The notes beneath the pieces are model-generated. The model made no database searches, was not told the origin of the DNA, and saw only the letters and a list, made by a program, of their open reading frames with translations. From assembly GCA_003586115.2 (NCBI GenBank), contig QVOM02000049.1, positions 18,357,470-18,421,469 of the forward strand: a stretch of DNA of 64,000 nt, written 5' to 3'. The stretch comes from Salvator merianae. Its lineage: Eukaryota > Chordata > Lepidosauria > Squamata > Teiidae. A program made the translations under genes and the position numbers. This document shows positions 12,079 to 23,940 of this stretch, one piece after another (positions within the stretch are counted from its first letter, which is position 1; each line of letters starts with the position of its first letter).

Positions 12079-12153
12079 AAGAAAATTTACTTAAGCCAAT
12101 TGAAAAACTGTCTTGCAAAGAAAGAGTGAATGAAAGATTAGAGGATCTAAAAG
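12079..12153 (+). CDS. MAK: MAK 75-nt cassette exon (probable retinal exon)
   Basis: A strong pyrimidine-rich acceptor (CTTCCTCTGCAG) and donor AAAAG|GTAATC bound exactly 75 nt, phase 1 at both ends. With the split Glu codon it reads EENLLKPIEKLSC and then KERVNERLEDLK, charged and probably helical. No equivalent occurs in the common testis isoform as I remember it (NAGNLGSY...). Mammalian MAK has a 75-nt exon included mainly in retina, and the length, phase and position fit it. Orthology is inferred from recall rather than an alignment. Confidence 0.82.
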
Positions 12154-13362
12154 GTAATCAACAGCAGCAATACTTGTAACTCATACTATTTTTAGCATTT
12201 TTTTGTGTTGAATTCATATACTGAAAAAATAGTACAATATTGTAGTGTTTCAGCTTTAGCCTTTTGCAGGGTCTCTGAATTCCTCATCTGTGGTGGTGCC
12301 ATAGCTCTTTAAAAAAGAAAGTGATTTGAGGCAGTGCAGGTATATTAATAAAAGCCCACCACTGAATACATCATAGGGGAGTGACTTCCATTTGTGCTTT
12401 CCTTCACCATCCACTGCTGCAGGTTAGATTGGTCCAGATAACTAACAAAGCAATACTTGTTCAGCAGAAATTTGTGGTACATGTGTATGCAGAACTTTAG
12501 ATTGTTTTGAGAGTATGGAAAGCACATAGGCTGTGATCATACTAGTGATTTTTAAAACTGCCTGAATAAAATGAGCAAATAATTCCTAGTTGCACAGAAA
12601 AAACGTCTTCCAAATACAAGTCTTTGTTTATTCAGATAAAAACTCACCTGAAGTGCAGCCTATTCGCTTCAACAGGCAACCTACCATGACTACAGGGGGT
12701 GCTGCTCACTGATTGGCCAACTGGGTAGGAAATCCTCACCTCTTTGGTGAAGAAGTTTCCAACTCCTTAACTGCTAGGTTTTTGTTTGCAATTGCAAATG
12801 AAATCATTTTGAAAAAAATGAAACTCAAGTCTCTTTCTCCTCACTTTGCAGGATAGGAATAATATTTTTAGTTTCAGGATCGTTCAGTCTGCTTAGTTAT
12901 TGAGTTCAAAAGGAAACTCTGGCTGCTGGCAAGAGCTCACTGGTGCCCTTCCCTTATTGCCTGATTGTCCGATAGATTCCTCCTCCTGTGGGTCTTATTG
13001 GTTGTCTCCCCCTAACAAGCAATTCAAAGCTGTGATTGGTGGAGGAGCTTTCTCCTCAGTAATGGGGTGACCAGAGAGCTGTTTTCTCCTGGCTGTTGAA
13101 GGTAGATTTGAAGATAGGAATTCATGTGTTCCTGAAAGAGACTGTAGTTTTATTTTTCTACTGATTGTGTTAAAGCGGTACAAAAAGCTATTTTGCATCT
13201 ACCCTGTCACCTGCTCCAGAATGCCAAGTTAGCACAGCAGGCACCCCCTGCCAGGAATCTGCATGCACTGGACTCTTTGGTGGTTGTGTGGGGTTGTCTC
13301 AAATAATTAACAATAGCTTTTTGCACATTTTTACTCCCTAAGGCTCACAGTTTACTCTATAA

Positions 13363-13832
13363 AATCATGCAGGGTGTGGAAAAGGTAGATAGAGAAACAT
13401 TCTTTCTCTATTCCACAACACTAGAACTAGGGGCGCTCTATGAAGCTGATGGACAGCAGAGAAATAACCACCAAGGGGAAGGTTTTTTTCACCCAGATCA
13501 TCGGAATTTATGGATTTTACTACTAGAAGAGGTAGAGACAGCAATCAGCCTGAATAGCTTTAAGAATGGATTGGACAGATTCATGGAGGTTAGGTGCATC
13601 AATGGCTACTAAAATGGATACCAAGGTGCTGCCTCCAGGGTGGAGAGACAGGCAGGATACCACTAAAGGCCATTTCCAGGGAGTCAAGAGCAGGTGAAAG
13701 TTTTCTTTTTGTCTTGTGCTTGAGAATGCTCAGAAGCAGTTGGTGGGTTACTATGTGAGACAGGATGCTGGACTAGATGGGCTTATGGCCTGATCCAGCA
13801 GGGCTTCTCTTACGTTCTGAGGTTCTTAAGGC
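13363..13832 (+). mobile_element. CR1/L3-like LINE 3' end
   Basis: ATGCAGGGTGTGGAAAAGGT through TGGATTGGACAGATTCATGG to TGATCCAGCAGGGCTTCTCT is the conserved 3' portion of a second CR1-related LINE subfamily in reptiles. The same subfamily is at 39.85 kb (-) and 57.45 kb (+). A 5'-truncated copy in the MAK intron 12154-20297. Confidence 0.8.
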
Positions 13833-16800
13833 ATCATTACTACAAGTCCATAGGAGTTATTTCTTGATTGACTATCCACAAAGACTTACTTAGCCTTCAA
13901 GCCTCTAACGAGTGTCATGTTTTTCTCTCAGTTTGTTTTAATTTGCCGTATCTGAACTGGATGCATAATTTCATGCTATGCACTGTAATAAAGCACGTAT
14001 CAGACCATAATCAAATTAGATGTACACTATCATGGTGCATCTGTTAGGAATTTGTGTGCTTGATGCGAATCTTTAAGCCTTGTTTGGGTTCCACAGAATG
14101 TGGTTGGGAAGCGAGTCCCTAGAGAGACAAAAGATACCAGAAAGAATCAGAAGTGATACAAATAAAGAAGATACAAATAAAAACTTTTATTATAGGGAAA
14201 TAGCAACTGCTACAACGTGATTAAAAGACTGTGTCTGGCTACCTTTAAGAGAAAGAGGATAAGGGAAGGACACTGCTTTCCTAGTTATTAAGAGAGGCTA
14301 TACCCATCCATGCATCTGCTCTCTTGATTGGATGGTGCAGGGGAGCTGCCTTGGAATATGAAGAGCTGGGCTAAGCTGTTGGAACTTCGGATGTCACTTC
14401 TAGAGGTCAGGGCTCTTAGTCAAAGTTTCAATGTGCTTGGGCCAGCTTGCAATTTCTGGAGAAGACTCAGGGTTGAAATCTCATCCTCTGTCTTTGAGCA
14501 GGGCAGGCAAACAGCACTCTTGCTCTGCAGAGAGATTTCACAAATATTCGAGCCACCAAAGATTCCATAATTTTTGTACTTCACTTTTAGAGGAAATCCC
14601 CATGCCCTGGAGGTCTTCCCAGGACACTACTAGTGAGTAGCGGGGAAATGCTTGTCCCTTTTCTCCTCCAGCAGTCTTTTGCTACTCCAGAGACTCAGTT
14701 TAATTGTGTGGTGGCAACCAGATGCCTTATTGCAGGGTTGCACTCTCTGGCAGAGAGGTGAAGAGGGCAGACTAGCCTGTGTGGACCCTTGGATTGATTC
14801 AGAGGATTTGCCCTAGTGGATGCGTCACGCAAAAGTCAAGTTCCCTGCATTTGTTCTTAGATACCAGGCAAGTCAGGTTCTAAACCACCTGCTCATTCCA
14901 GAGCTGTGAAAATGTGTACTTTCCTGGACGTGTTGTACTATTCTCTCTAGGTTTCTCTCCTCTTTCTGGACTTGTCTCACTTCAGAGGCAAATCTTGGGC
15001 CACAAATTACTGCAAAGATGAAGTGGAGTGGAATTGTTTGGATGGCATTTTAGCAGCAAATAATAGCTGCTGCTTTGACTCATCTGAGACTGAAAGTTGA
15101 AAAATAAACCTTTTTATAGGAAAAATGAGGGATAAAATGGATACAATACAGGGGAAGCCACACGGGATATTTCCATTCGTCGGACAACTGCAGGAAACCA
15201 AAACAAAAAGGAAATAGCACTCAACTGCCCATCTATTGCCCTGTTATGCAAAGCCTAAAATCTCATCAAGAATTTCCATAGGGAGCATAATCCATGGATT
15301 ACATTTCCTCCTGCATTTGGGTGATACTTGTTGAATTCTGTTAACCAGAGTTCTCAAAAAATTACTTAGCTTAGCTGACTCAGGTAGCCAACTTGTCTAA
15401 CTTCAGAGGTTGCTGCATAAAGTGGAGTGGGTAGGATTTAAAGCAAATCATAAAGCAAATTATACTGAGGAAGCTTTTCTTCATTAAATTTTGTTGCCTT
15501 TTGTATGCAGGAGAGGCTGGATTGGAAGAATTTTTGCTAATGCAGGGAACTTGCCTATTCACATCAACTTGCCCTGATAATTAAAAAGATCTACCTACCC
15601 AGTTCAGATTCCCTGCTATTTGCCTGCTTTGTCAGATAAAGCATTGGTTGTATTGTGTGCCATTGACTGCAACAGTACTGCAGCTCTGTGCACCTAACTG
15701 AATTCCTTCTCTTTACTTCAGTTAGAGGGTATCCCATATTATGTGTCAAACTATCTCTTGCTCCAAATGAGGATGGGTTTTTTTTGCATGAGGAATATCA
15801 TCTAATTGGGTTGGGAATAATTGTTCCCATACTTTTTGCTGACATCACCACAGAGAGTAAGAGTTCCCTATGTGTCAGTGTCAGACAGCTGAGTAAATCT
15901 AGAGACTATATAGACGTTAGGATGAGTACCATTTTTTTAAATGATAATTTTTGAAGAAGAAGGATCTTTACTAGCTTTAGATTAGATATTTTTATTTTAT
16001 CTATATAGCCTTCCTGTTTTGTTGTTTTACTTCTTCCTTTTAGTTACACCACCAAGTTCATTTCCTTGTCTGTTTCTCTATAGAATCCAGAGGAGGATGC
16101 AGTTTGTGTTCATTAATATATTCTACTTCCCTTGAAGAGTCTGAATTATTTTCTTTTTGCCTTTTGCAGTAGTGATTCATGGAGTCAGTTGTTATGGGCA
16201 TTGTAGGACTGATAAGACTAAGGTCACAATCTCTCTTTTTTTCAGTTCTTAAATAAGACTGGTGAAATAGGAGCTTTTCTAGGTTTCAGTTCATTATATT
16301 CTTGATCTGCAGAATATCTTCTCCAACTGTCCATTTCTGAATACTGCCCCAGTACCATAATTGTATGTCTGTGAATCTGTAAGTGTCACTGGTAAAAACT
16401 ACTGTAACATTGATTGCACAGTTTTTAATGTATTCTGTTTATTTTTTAATAAGATTTAAACATAAAGAAGAATGTGATACTATGCAATGGCCTTTTCAAT
16501 GTGTTTATAAAATAGTTTTTTAAAAAAAATACTAAGTAAACATAAAATCAGTAAAAAGAGGTGTGCATTCAGAGAAATGGTGACTGCTTGTCTTCATGCA
16601 AGATCGATCAAATAATGAAAGCCTTCTTAGTTTTCAGCATAGTCTCAAACAGAAAGAAAAATAAAATGCATGATTGGCATATATTTAAAGGCACAATTAG
16701 TACAATAGTGGAAGATAAGAACTTTAAGGATCTTTCTAGGCCAATTGAAAGGTTCTTCTAGCCTAGTATTCTGTTTCCCATAGTGACCAAACCTAAAAGC

Positions 16801-16899
16801 TATCTAGCTTGTGGCTGTTGCCACATCTTTGAAATCCAATTTTTTAAGTATGTGAACTACTTCCTGTTGTCTGCAATGAATTTCCTGTGAATCAATTTC

Positions 16900-17800
16900 A
16901 TTGGGTAGGCCCTCCCTCCCTCTCTCTATATCCTATCAGGTCTCAAGGTGGGTTAAATAAAACCAATGCAATAAAAAATGTTATTAAAATTCAACTCATT
17001 GTAGCCACCCCAACTAACAGTGCCTGAAAGGAAAAGACAGCTACCTCATCAGCCAAAGACTAGGATAAAAAAGTAAATTTCTGCTATACATTTAAAAGTA
17101 TACAAAAATGGGACTAGACACACCTCAGAGGGAAATCATTCTGCAGATCTGGAGCTGCTGCAGGGAAATCCCTTTCACATATCTCTAAGCCACTGATGAT
17201 AATGGCAGCACCAGCAAGGGCCCCCCCTCCCAAAAATCATAACTGGGCAAGTCTGTATGGGAGGAGGCACTTCTTTAGATATTTGGGGCCCAAGTTGTTT
17301 ATTTGTTAGACATATATATTATAGATTTCAAAGACTCTATGTAGTTTACAAGGTAAATATGAAAAAAAATGATAGATCAAGCATGACTTTATAAGTCAAT
17401 GTCAGAGCCCTGAACTGTGCTCAGTAGCGATTAGGAAGCCAATGCAGTTCCTTTAGGACTACAGTGATGTGTAACTGGCTAGAAATATCTGGCATCAACC
17501 TTGCTGTTGCATTCTGCACTAGCTGCAGCTTCCAAATCACTTCAAGGGCAGCCCAACGTAAATCACATTGCAGTAGTTCAGTCTGGAGCTTACTAGAGCA
17601 TGAATCGCTCTGGCCAAGGAATCTCCATCCAGAAATGCTACAGTTGGTGAATGAACCTCAGTTGGAAACTAGCACTCCTGTTCATCTTCTAACTGAGCCA
17701 CCAGTGACAGGGGTGAATCCACAAATAGCCCCAAACTATGCACCTGTTCCTTCTAGGGTAGTACAGCTTAGCTCTAGTTGATGAGTGAAAAGGGTTAAAA
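16900..17800 (-). mobile_element. L2-clade LINE 3' fragment
   Basis: GTCTCAAGGTGGGTTAAATAA at the left is the L2-type tail. GCATTCTGCACTAGCTGCAG and CAGTCTGGAGCTTACTAGAGC match the 9.1-9.3 kb copy on the same strand. No useful reading frame remains. Around it (13833-16899 and 17801-20250) I see no gene; parts have an LTR-like look but no paired ends could be shown. Confidence 0.7.
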
Positions 17801-20250
17801 GGGTTCAGAAATTTTCTTCTTCATTAACTGGGAAAGGAAAGCACTTCAGTATCCTGGGCAATATGGTTAATCCTGTAGTCAAAATCTCCGTCCTATAGTA
17901 TTGTATTTCCCCTGGTACCTTGCTGAAATTTTTGAAACGATTTGAGAAGCTGTGACTGAAACTGGGCAATAATTACAATATTATCCAAGAGTAGTTATTA
18001 GAAATTTTCTAAGTAATTATTTGTATGGAATGTGTCAGGGTTTTTTTACAGTTGTCGATCAGTTGGTATCTTGTGTCCTAACATGCACTGTTTTATACTA
18101 ATAATCTCTGAACATCATCTACTCATTTGTAACCTATTCAAAGACCTTTCTGGTCTCTGTATGGTTTTCTTAGGTTTTCACTACCCTGAAAAATCTGTCA
18201 TGACCTTAGCAACTGTACTGTTCACCCTTTATATTGAGTGGGAACTCCTTTGCCCACAGTCTGATGGAGCCTGCAACTTGATTTTGTCCAGCTCCTTTGA
18301 ACTGTCCGTTGTTCAACAGGGAGCAGTTGAAAGGGATAAGGTTTCCAATGTTGTTTAAAGTGTGCAATTGGTGCCAGGTCCTCTGAAAGACTAAAGGGAG
18401 AATGCTTCAACAAAGAAGTGTATGGAATCCTTTATTCTGATTTTTGTAGCTACAGCATAAAAGCCAATACTGATCTAGCCTGACCTTTTAACCATCTTTG
18501 CTTCTTGGCTACCAGTATGACTACCAGCAGGAGCTCAGCATCTTCTGTTCTTCTGCTTATGTGATGTAAAGGAGAGTTTGAAAAGAGCAAGAAGAGCCAA
18601 CTTTTTAAAAGATCTTCTCCAAATATAGACCTTTGTCTGAGATATTATCAGTTCATACCGAAGTAGGAGTGCCTCTCCGAGCGAGTACTCTGTGAGAGCT
18701 TTCAATCAAGCCTGCATTCACTAAGAGGAAGCTTCAGGGCACAACATAAGACCAACGAGGGAAGAAAGACATTTATCTCTTGACTTCCATTGAATCTCAG
18801 ACCAGGCTAAATGCAACATCCCAGTCCACTGATGTGGGGTTTGGGGGTATAAAGGGTAGCCAGCACATCCAGCCAATAAGGATAAGTCCGCAACTGTGTA
18901 CAGAGTGGCATTCCATGATTGTATTTCTCTAAAGAAGGATCTATATATAGGGTACGTCTGGCGGTCAAAGGGCTCTCTGCCTTCTCAGAGTTGCAAAGCA
19001 TTCTCTCATCATTAACTCTTCCCAAGGCAAGCTTCCTGTGTGGCAGGTCAGCACCGTGTCCCTGTGGAAGACAGTTGCTTGGTTCCTGTACTGCCAGTGA
19101 GAGAGGCAGTGAGAGAGGGCTGACACACTCACTTCCATCCTTGAGGAGTCCTTATGAGTTAGCGAGCTGTGTGCCAGGCTGGCAAGTGCTGGTCCTTAGA
19201 GAAGCAGGGATGCAAAACCTTGTACTCATTGCCAAGTTGATCTGTCACACTCAGCATTCAGTGGGATCGAAGGTCCAAGAACCGGAATGATAGGTTCAGC
19301 TAGAGATAGCTTGTATCAAGCTTATTTATTTTTATTAGATAGGAGGAACCTGACTGTGACTGAAAGGTAGAATCAAAAACAAAATGTTCCTTGTGCACAA
19401 ACCCCAAAGTATCCACAGTAGCAGTCTGGATTCATTCCCCCCAAATAAGGACATAATTTCTCCTGTCATCAATGTAGCAATCAGAGTCCAATTTTCCAAG
19501 CCTTAGATTATTTGTTATAATGAAACCAAAAATGTTGTGGGAGCAAGCTCCAAACATAATCAAATGCTAGCCAGCTGTGTTTCAGTGAAGGTGTGTGTTG
19601 CCCGCTTTTTTTTTTCCTTGTAAATCGTGTAGACTAAGTCTTTGGAAATCTGCAGCACATAAATCTAATAAATATTTGTTTTCCCCTTGCAAATAGGGAT
19701 ATACAGAATAACTTCAACCTAGTGGGGTTTTTTGCCTGGCTTTCTTAGAATACATTTGATGGCTAATTTTTTTCTGTTCATAGAGAGTATGAAGAATTCA
19801 TAAGGCGTCATTAATAAGAGACGTCTCTGTACAGGTGCATAAACTCCTAAAGCAGACAAGTTAGCTGCATCAAGATTAGAAAATTATGATAAAAATCAAT
19901 TGTGTTAATCTCTTCAAGATACACAGTTGCTATTCTTTAACAGCTATTGCTATTCTTTAACAAGTTTTTTTTAACAAGCACAGATTTTTTTTAAAAAAAA
20001 CTGAACCATAGCTGATTCTTTTCTAGCAATAATTCTGATGATATTGTCACATAGTTGCCTGAAGAACCTGGACAGAGGCAGAGTTCACAAGGGAAACTAA
20101 TTGTATCTTTTGGAAATACTGTTTTTTCTGTTGGAACTAGTATGCATACTTTTTCCTATAGGGGGTAGCATGAACCAGCTATACGTACCTGAAGCATCAA
20201 AAAAAGGAGTAAATGTGTCAAGTGCTCTTTTTGCAGTGTGTTCTGTAGTT

Positions 20251-20277
20251 GTTACTACTACTACTACTACTACTACT
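20251..20277 (+). repeat. (ACT)n microsatellite near MAK splice acceptor
   Basis: Nine ACT/TAC units end 20 nt before the acceptor-exon junction at 20298. They occupy the branch-point and pyrimidine-tract region. Confidence 0.95.
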
Positions 20278-20297
20278 GACTTTGTATCTGTCAACAG

Positions 20298-20423
20298 GAA
20301 ATCCTGGATTTGTGGGGGTTGCTTACAATTCCAGTGGTGGATATATTCCTTCCTTTCACAAAAAAGAAGTTGGCTCAGCTGGCCAAAGAATACAACTAGC
20401 TCCACTTGGTTCCACAGCTGCAG
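20298..20423 (+). CDS. MAK: MAK exon: [18 protein letters not shown]
   Basis: The exon is 126 nt, phase 1 at both ends, with acceptor GTCAACAG and donor GCAG|GTATGA. It reads [19 protein letters not shown], then [18 protein letters not shown]. The YIPSFxKKEV and AGQRIxLAPL blocks are conserved in MAK and CILK1. An ACT trinucleotide array (20251-20277) ends only 20 nt before the exon, in place of a normal polypyrimidine tract. Confidence 0.94.
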
Positions 20424-20636
20424 GTATGAATGTACTACAATCTTACAGTAATAGAAAATATGTTGCTCATTAGAGTTTCGTTGAAGCATTTTGAAAATTT
20501 GCTAATGATGGAACGGGGACCATACAGTATCAATATGGAGAATGAAAGTCACTCTGATAGTAATATCAACATTATAAAACTTAGCTGCTCCTGTTCTATT
20601 TATGTTGATTTTGATTATATGATTTTTATAACATTT

Positions 20637-20930
20637 TATGTTTGTTTGTTTGTAAGTCATTAAGTCGTGCCCGACTTTTTGTTACCTCATGAATCTCACC
20701 ATGCCAGGTTCTTCTGTCTGCTCCCATCTCCTGAAGTTTGCACAAGCTTCTGTTGCTTTTATGAACACTATCTATCCACTGTCGATCCTTTCTCCTTTTG
20801 CCTTCAATCTTTCCCGGCATTAGGACCTTTTCCAATGAGTCCTGTCTTCTTATTATGTGCCCAGAGTATTTGAGCATCAGCTTCAGTGTTATGTTTTCTT
20901 ATTTTATATGACCCATCCAAGAGAACTGTC
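20637..20930 (-). mobile_element. BovB (RTE) LINE 3' fragment
   Basis: On the - strand the frame from 20877 reads LKYSGHIIRRQDSLEKVLMP, then KRRKDRQWIDSVHKS and EIHEVTKSRARLNDLQTN. This is the BovB ORF2 terminus (GHxxR...GRRR...RQRxxWLD...VHGVTKSxTRLSD). An AAGTCATTAAGTCGTGCCCGA stretch is the 3' tail. Only the C-terminal tail survives, with no reverse-transcriptase core, so it is a dead 5'-truncated copy. Confidence 0.85.
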
Positions 20931-21221
20931 CTGGGCATCAATCAAATGATGTAAATACATTTTAAAATTAAGTTTCATTGATAAACTGCTTTGAATTTTT
21001 TTTTTTCTAATTCCATGCAAACATTTCAGCTTATATTTTTCAAATCAGTAATAAAGCCAAAAATATTCATTTATCTTATTATGCAAGACCCTTAAGCAAA
21101 ATAGGTTCCAGAACACTATCACTAGTATTGAGAGGCAAGTCTTATAAAACACAGAACATTTTATTTGATAATAGTAAATTTCAACAGTCAATTAACTTTT
21201 GTTGCCTACAATATTGTGTGA

Positions 21222-21262
21222 TCTTTGTGTGTGTGTGCATGTGCGTGTGCATGTGTATAAAA
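21222..21262 (+). repeat. (GT)n-rich microsatellite
   Basis: TTTGTGTGTGTGTGCATGTG and similar units in the last MAK intron. Confidence 0.85.
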
Positions 21263-21932
21263 AAAACCAAAAAAAGTTAAATTCTTCTTTAACTTCTTAT
21301 AAGTCATGCATGCCTGAAACTCTGAAACAGGAAATTGCTTGCTGACTGGCAAGATCAGTGTATTTCAAATAATTTAATCAGTAATTTGGTATATTCAAGA
21401 ATGTGCTTGATCAGATTTCTGCTAATATTTGTTTAGAGCACAGCAGTTGTCCAGCTTAACAAGAAATGAGACTGGACTCTTCATTTTAGAACTGCAAACA
21501 CTTTAGTTGTCATCTCTGCTTGGATATTTTTAAAAGTAGTTTGTAATGCAGGAATTAGCAGATAAAACTTTTTATAGTATAAAGATAAACATTGTCATTT
21601 GCTGTTAGCTACAAATTTGTCAAAGCAAAATGAAAAATCAGCAACCCTGTTCTTCACATTTCAGGAATATAGTAGCATGCATAATAGTGTATAGTAATGA
21701 AGGATATATGCATCTTGAACATATATTTACATTACGCTGTTTAGAGTTATATGAATGTAAGTATTTTCATTTTGGCAAAGGCTTAAGATTGCAAAGGAGT
21801 AAGTTGGCAGTATTTGACTTGAATCCCTATGTTTTGAAAGGTGATAGTCTAGAAACGATCTGTCTTACTGACTCACTATTGCAGGTGGCTCCTTATCTCC
21901 ACCTGGATATAAGTGATGTGGAAGTGACTTTT

Positions 21933-21952
21933 TAGAGAGAGAGAGAGAGAGC
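21933..21952 (+). repeat. (GA)n microsatellite
   Basis: Short AGAG array in the last MAK intron. Confidence 0.9.
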
Positions 21953-22576
21953 GGACGCAGGGTTTGGGCAGAACTGTCTTGAGGTAGGAAATCTAGGAGC
22001 AGCCATATTGAATGGATAATTCTGGCTTTCTTATTCTACTTCATACTTAATTTCTGCAGTGTGTGTTGTGGGGACCAAGACAAATATCAAAGGTACATGT
22101 TGATATCCCACCTGAAATCAACTTTCTTGCTAAGTGTGAAGGCATGTCAGTTTCTGTGGCCTACAGTTTACAAAAAGTATCATCCTACAACAACCATATA
22201 TGTCACTTTTTAATTTGCCAGCACATTGTTTTCATTTATTTTCAGGGACTAGAAGTGATTATCTGTTTCCTGGACAAAACAAATAGTTCACTTTACAGTC
22301 TCTGTTTAGCAATGTAGTTCATTGCTTTCGCTGTCAGTTTGCTTGTGACGCACATTTTGCTATCTGTACCAATAATCTTAAAAACAGTTGTAACTCACAT
22401 GTAGCTTCATGCATAGAATTCTCTGCTAGGAAAACACTGATGATCTAATCATTCCTTATTTTTCTACCATCTAATGTGATTTTTAAAAACTCTTTTGTTG
22501 TGTTCTAACATTCCTTACTTTATTCATATCTTTGACTGGTTCTCATCTTTATCACTTCCTTTTATTTTCATGTCAG

Positions 22577-22606
22577 AACTTCCTACCATCTATGACACAA
22601 AGAAAG
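22577..22606 (+). CDS. Candidate 30-nt MAK microexon
   Basis: Within the 20424-26369 intron, a long pyrimidine-rich stretch ends TTTTCATGTCAG at 22576. Thirty bases follow and then AAAG|GTAACC, a good donor. The segment is phase 1 at both ends, so it would fit between the last two MAK coding exons without a frameshift and add ELPTIYDTKK. I know of no annotated exon here, so this is a prediction from splice signals and frame only. Confidence 0.35.
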
Positions 22607-23794
22607 GTAACCTTGCATGAAGCCTTGCTAGAAATTGCTTACAAGTGATGATGGTGTAATGAATAATGAGAGACTGGGTTTCTAGGATTTGCTGTTATAT
22701 AACCTCATGAATTAAAATCTATATATGATTTGCATGCAATTCTATTGTTGTAGCACACCTGTGCCCATGTGCCCATGTAATATATAACATTGTATGTTTT
22801 TCACAAACAATGGATACAGTCTAAAACTGATCTTCTTACTTTGGGTGTTAATGCTGTGACTTCCTCTTCTTTTCTTCCATTTCTAGACTCTTGCCTAGCG
22901 TTACTTCAAAGACTGATAATCTGACACTTTGGCTTCTTGGAGGCCAAATGTTAGCTTGCACACTTACCAAGGAATGACCAGACAAGAGTATTTTGCAGTC
23001 TCAGTTTGTATCCTCTTTCCTTATAATGAGAATATCAGATGGGAGACAAGGGAAGACATTTCTCCCCTAGGCTTGTATGAACAGGCATTTGAACCTGTTT
23101 AAAGGGGGTGTAAAGAGGCCCAGGATTGCTAGATGAAGCACAACGCTGTGTGATGGCACCCAACACTTAGGTGGAAGAAGTGATGGCATCCATATCATTA
23201 CGGACTGGGTGAGTTCCTTTTCAGCACTCATCTGTGTTTTAATAGCCTCTCCATACCAATGGAAGGCCAGGATTGGTAGGAACTTCAGTTAGTAGTCCTG
23301 GGTCTCTTTACATCCCTCCAAACAATTTTAAACACCTGTTTGCACAAGCCTGTTCTATAAGTGAGAATAGTCTGGATTTCTCCAGAGGGTTTGGACCAGG
23401 CATGGTCTGTGGAGTGCTCCCATGTGAGTGTTGGAGAAGAGGTGAGGTTCTGTGAAAACCTCTCCTTGGTCTCTTCTAAACAATGTTTTGATCAACTCCT
23501 GGGGAAAACATGGTTTTCTGAGATTAAAGGAAAGCTTCTAATCAGAGCCTTTCCTTCCTCCATCACCCCTATCATTCCAACCCACTGGCTTTCTCTGGAA
23601 TCAGGAAGGTCCATGCATCATCTTTATTCTACTAAGCATTTCTACCACTACTACTTAACTGAGAGATGCTCACTTGAAGTTCCACATTTATGCCACAGTG
23701 ACCTTTATAAACAGTCAGAGGCAGGTTGTGGATCAGAACCAAGAGACAGAGGAGGAGGTAGGGCAATCTGTGACTTAAAGTCTTGCTATGGTAG

Positions 23795-23940
23795 AATATA
23801 GGCTTTCACGGCTGGTTTCAATCTCGTTTGTAGCAGCTTTTGGGCTGTTGTGCCGTGTTCCACAGTTCTGAGAACCTAAGCTTTTGGATATAGTGACAAT
23901 ATTCATCTTCAGAGGATTTGACTTCTGGAAGATGGTGCTA
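23795..23940 (-). repeat. Penelope-like element relic with hammerhead-like core
   Basis: On the - strand: CTGAAGATGAATATTGTCAC, ATATCCAAAAGCTTAGGTTC, GGAACACGGCACAACAGCCC, then CAGCCGTGAAAGCCTATATT. The order ribozyme core, AACACGGC, ACAGCCC, CCGTGAAAGCC matches Penelope-like LTR sequences common in lizards. CTGAAGA corresponds to plus-strand 23906-23912. The rest of the last MAK intron (23941-26369) holds no recognised gene. Confidence 0.65.

Noticed and set aside
14070..15000. Possible LTR
   Set aside because: A TTTTATTATAG-type stretch and repeat-like texture, but no second LTR, primer-binding site or coding remnant could be shown.
18400..19330. Possible LTR or retroelement
   Set aside because: Same weak texture; no paired terminal repeats or frames.
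20101..20489. Long frames on both strands with poly-Thr or poly-Val
   Set aside because: Created by the (ACT)n array; only the MAK exon 20298-20423 in its own frame is real.
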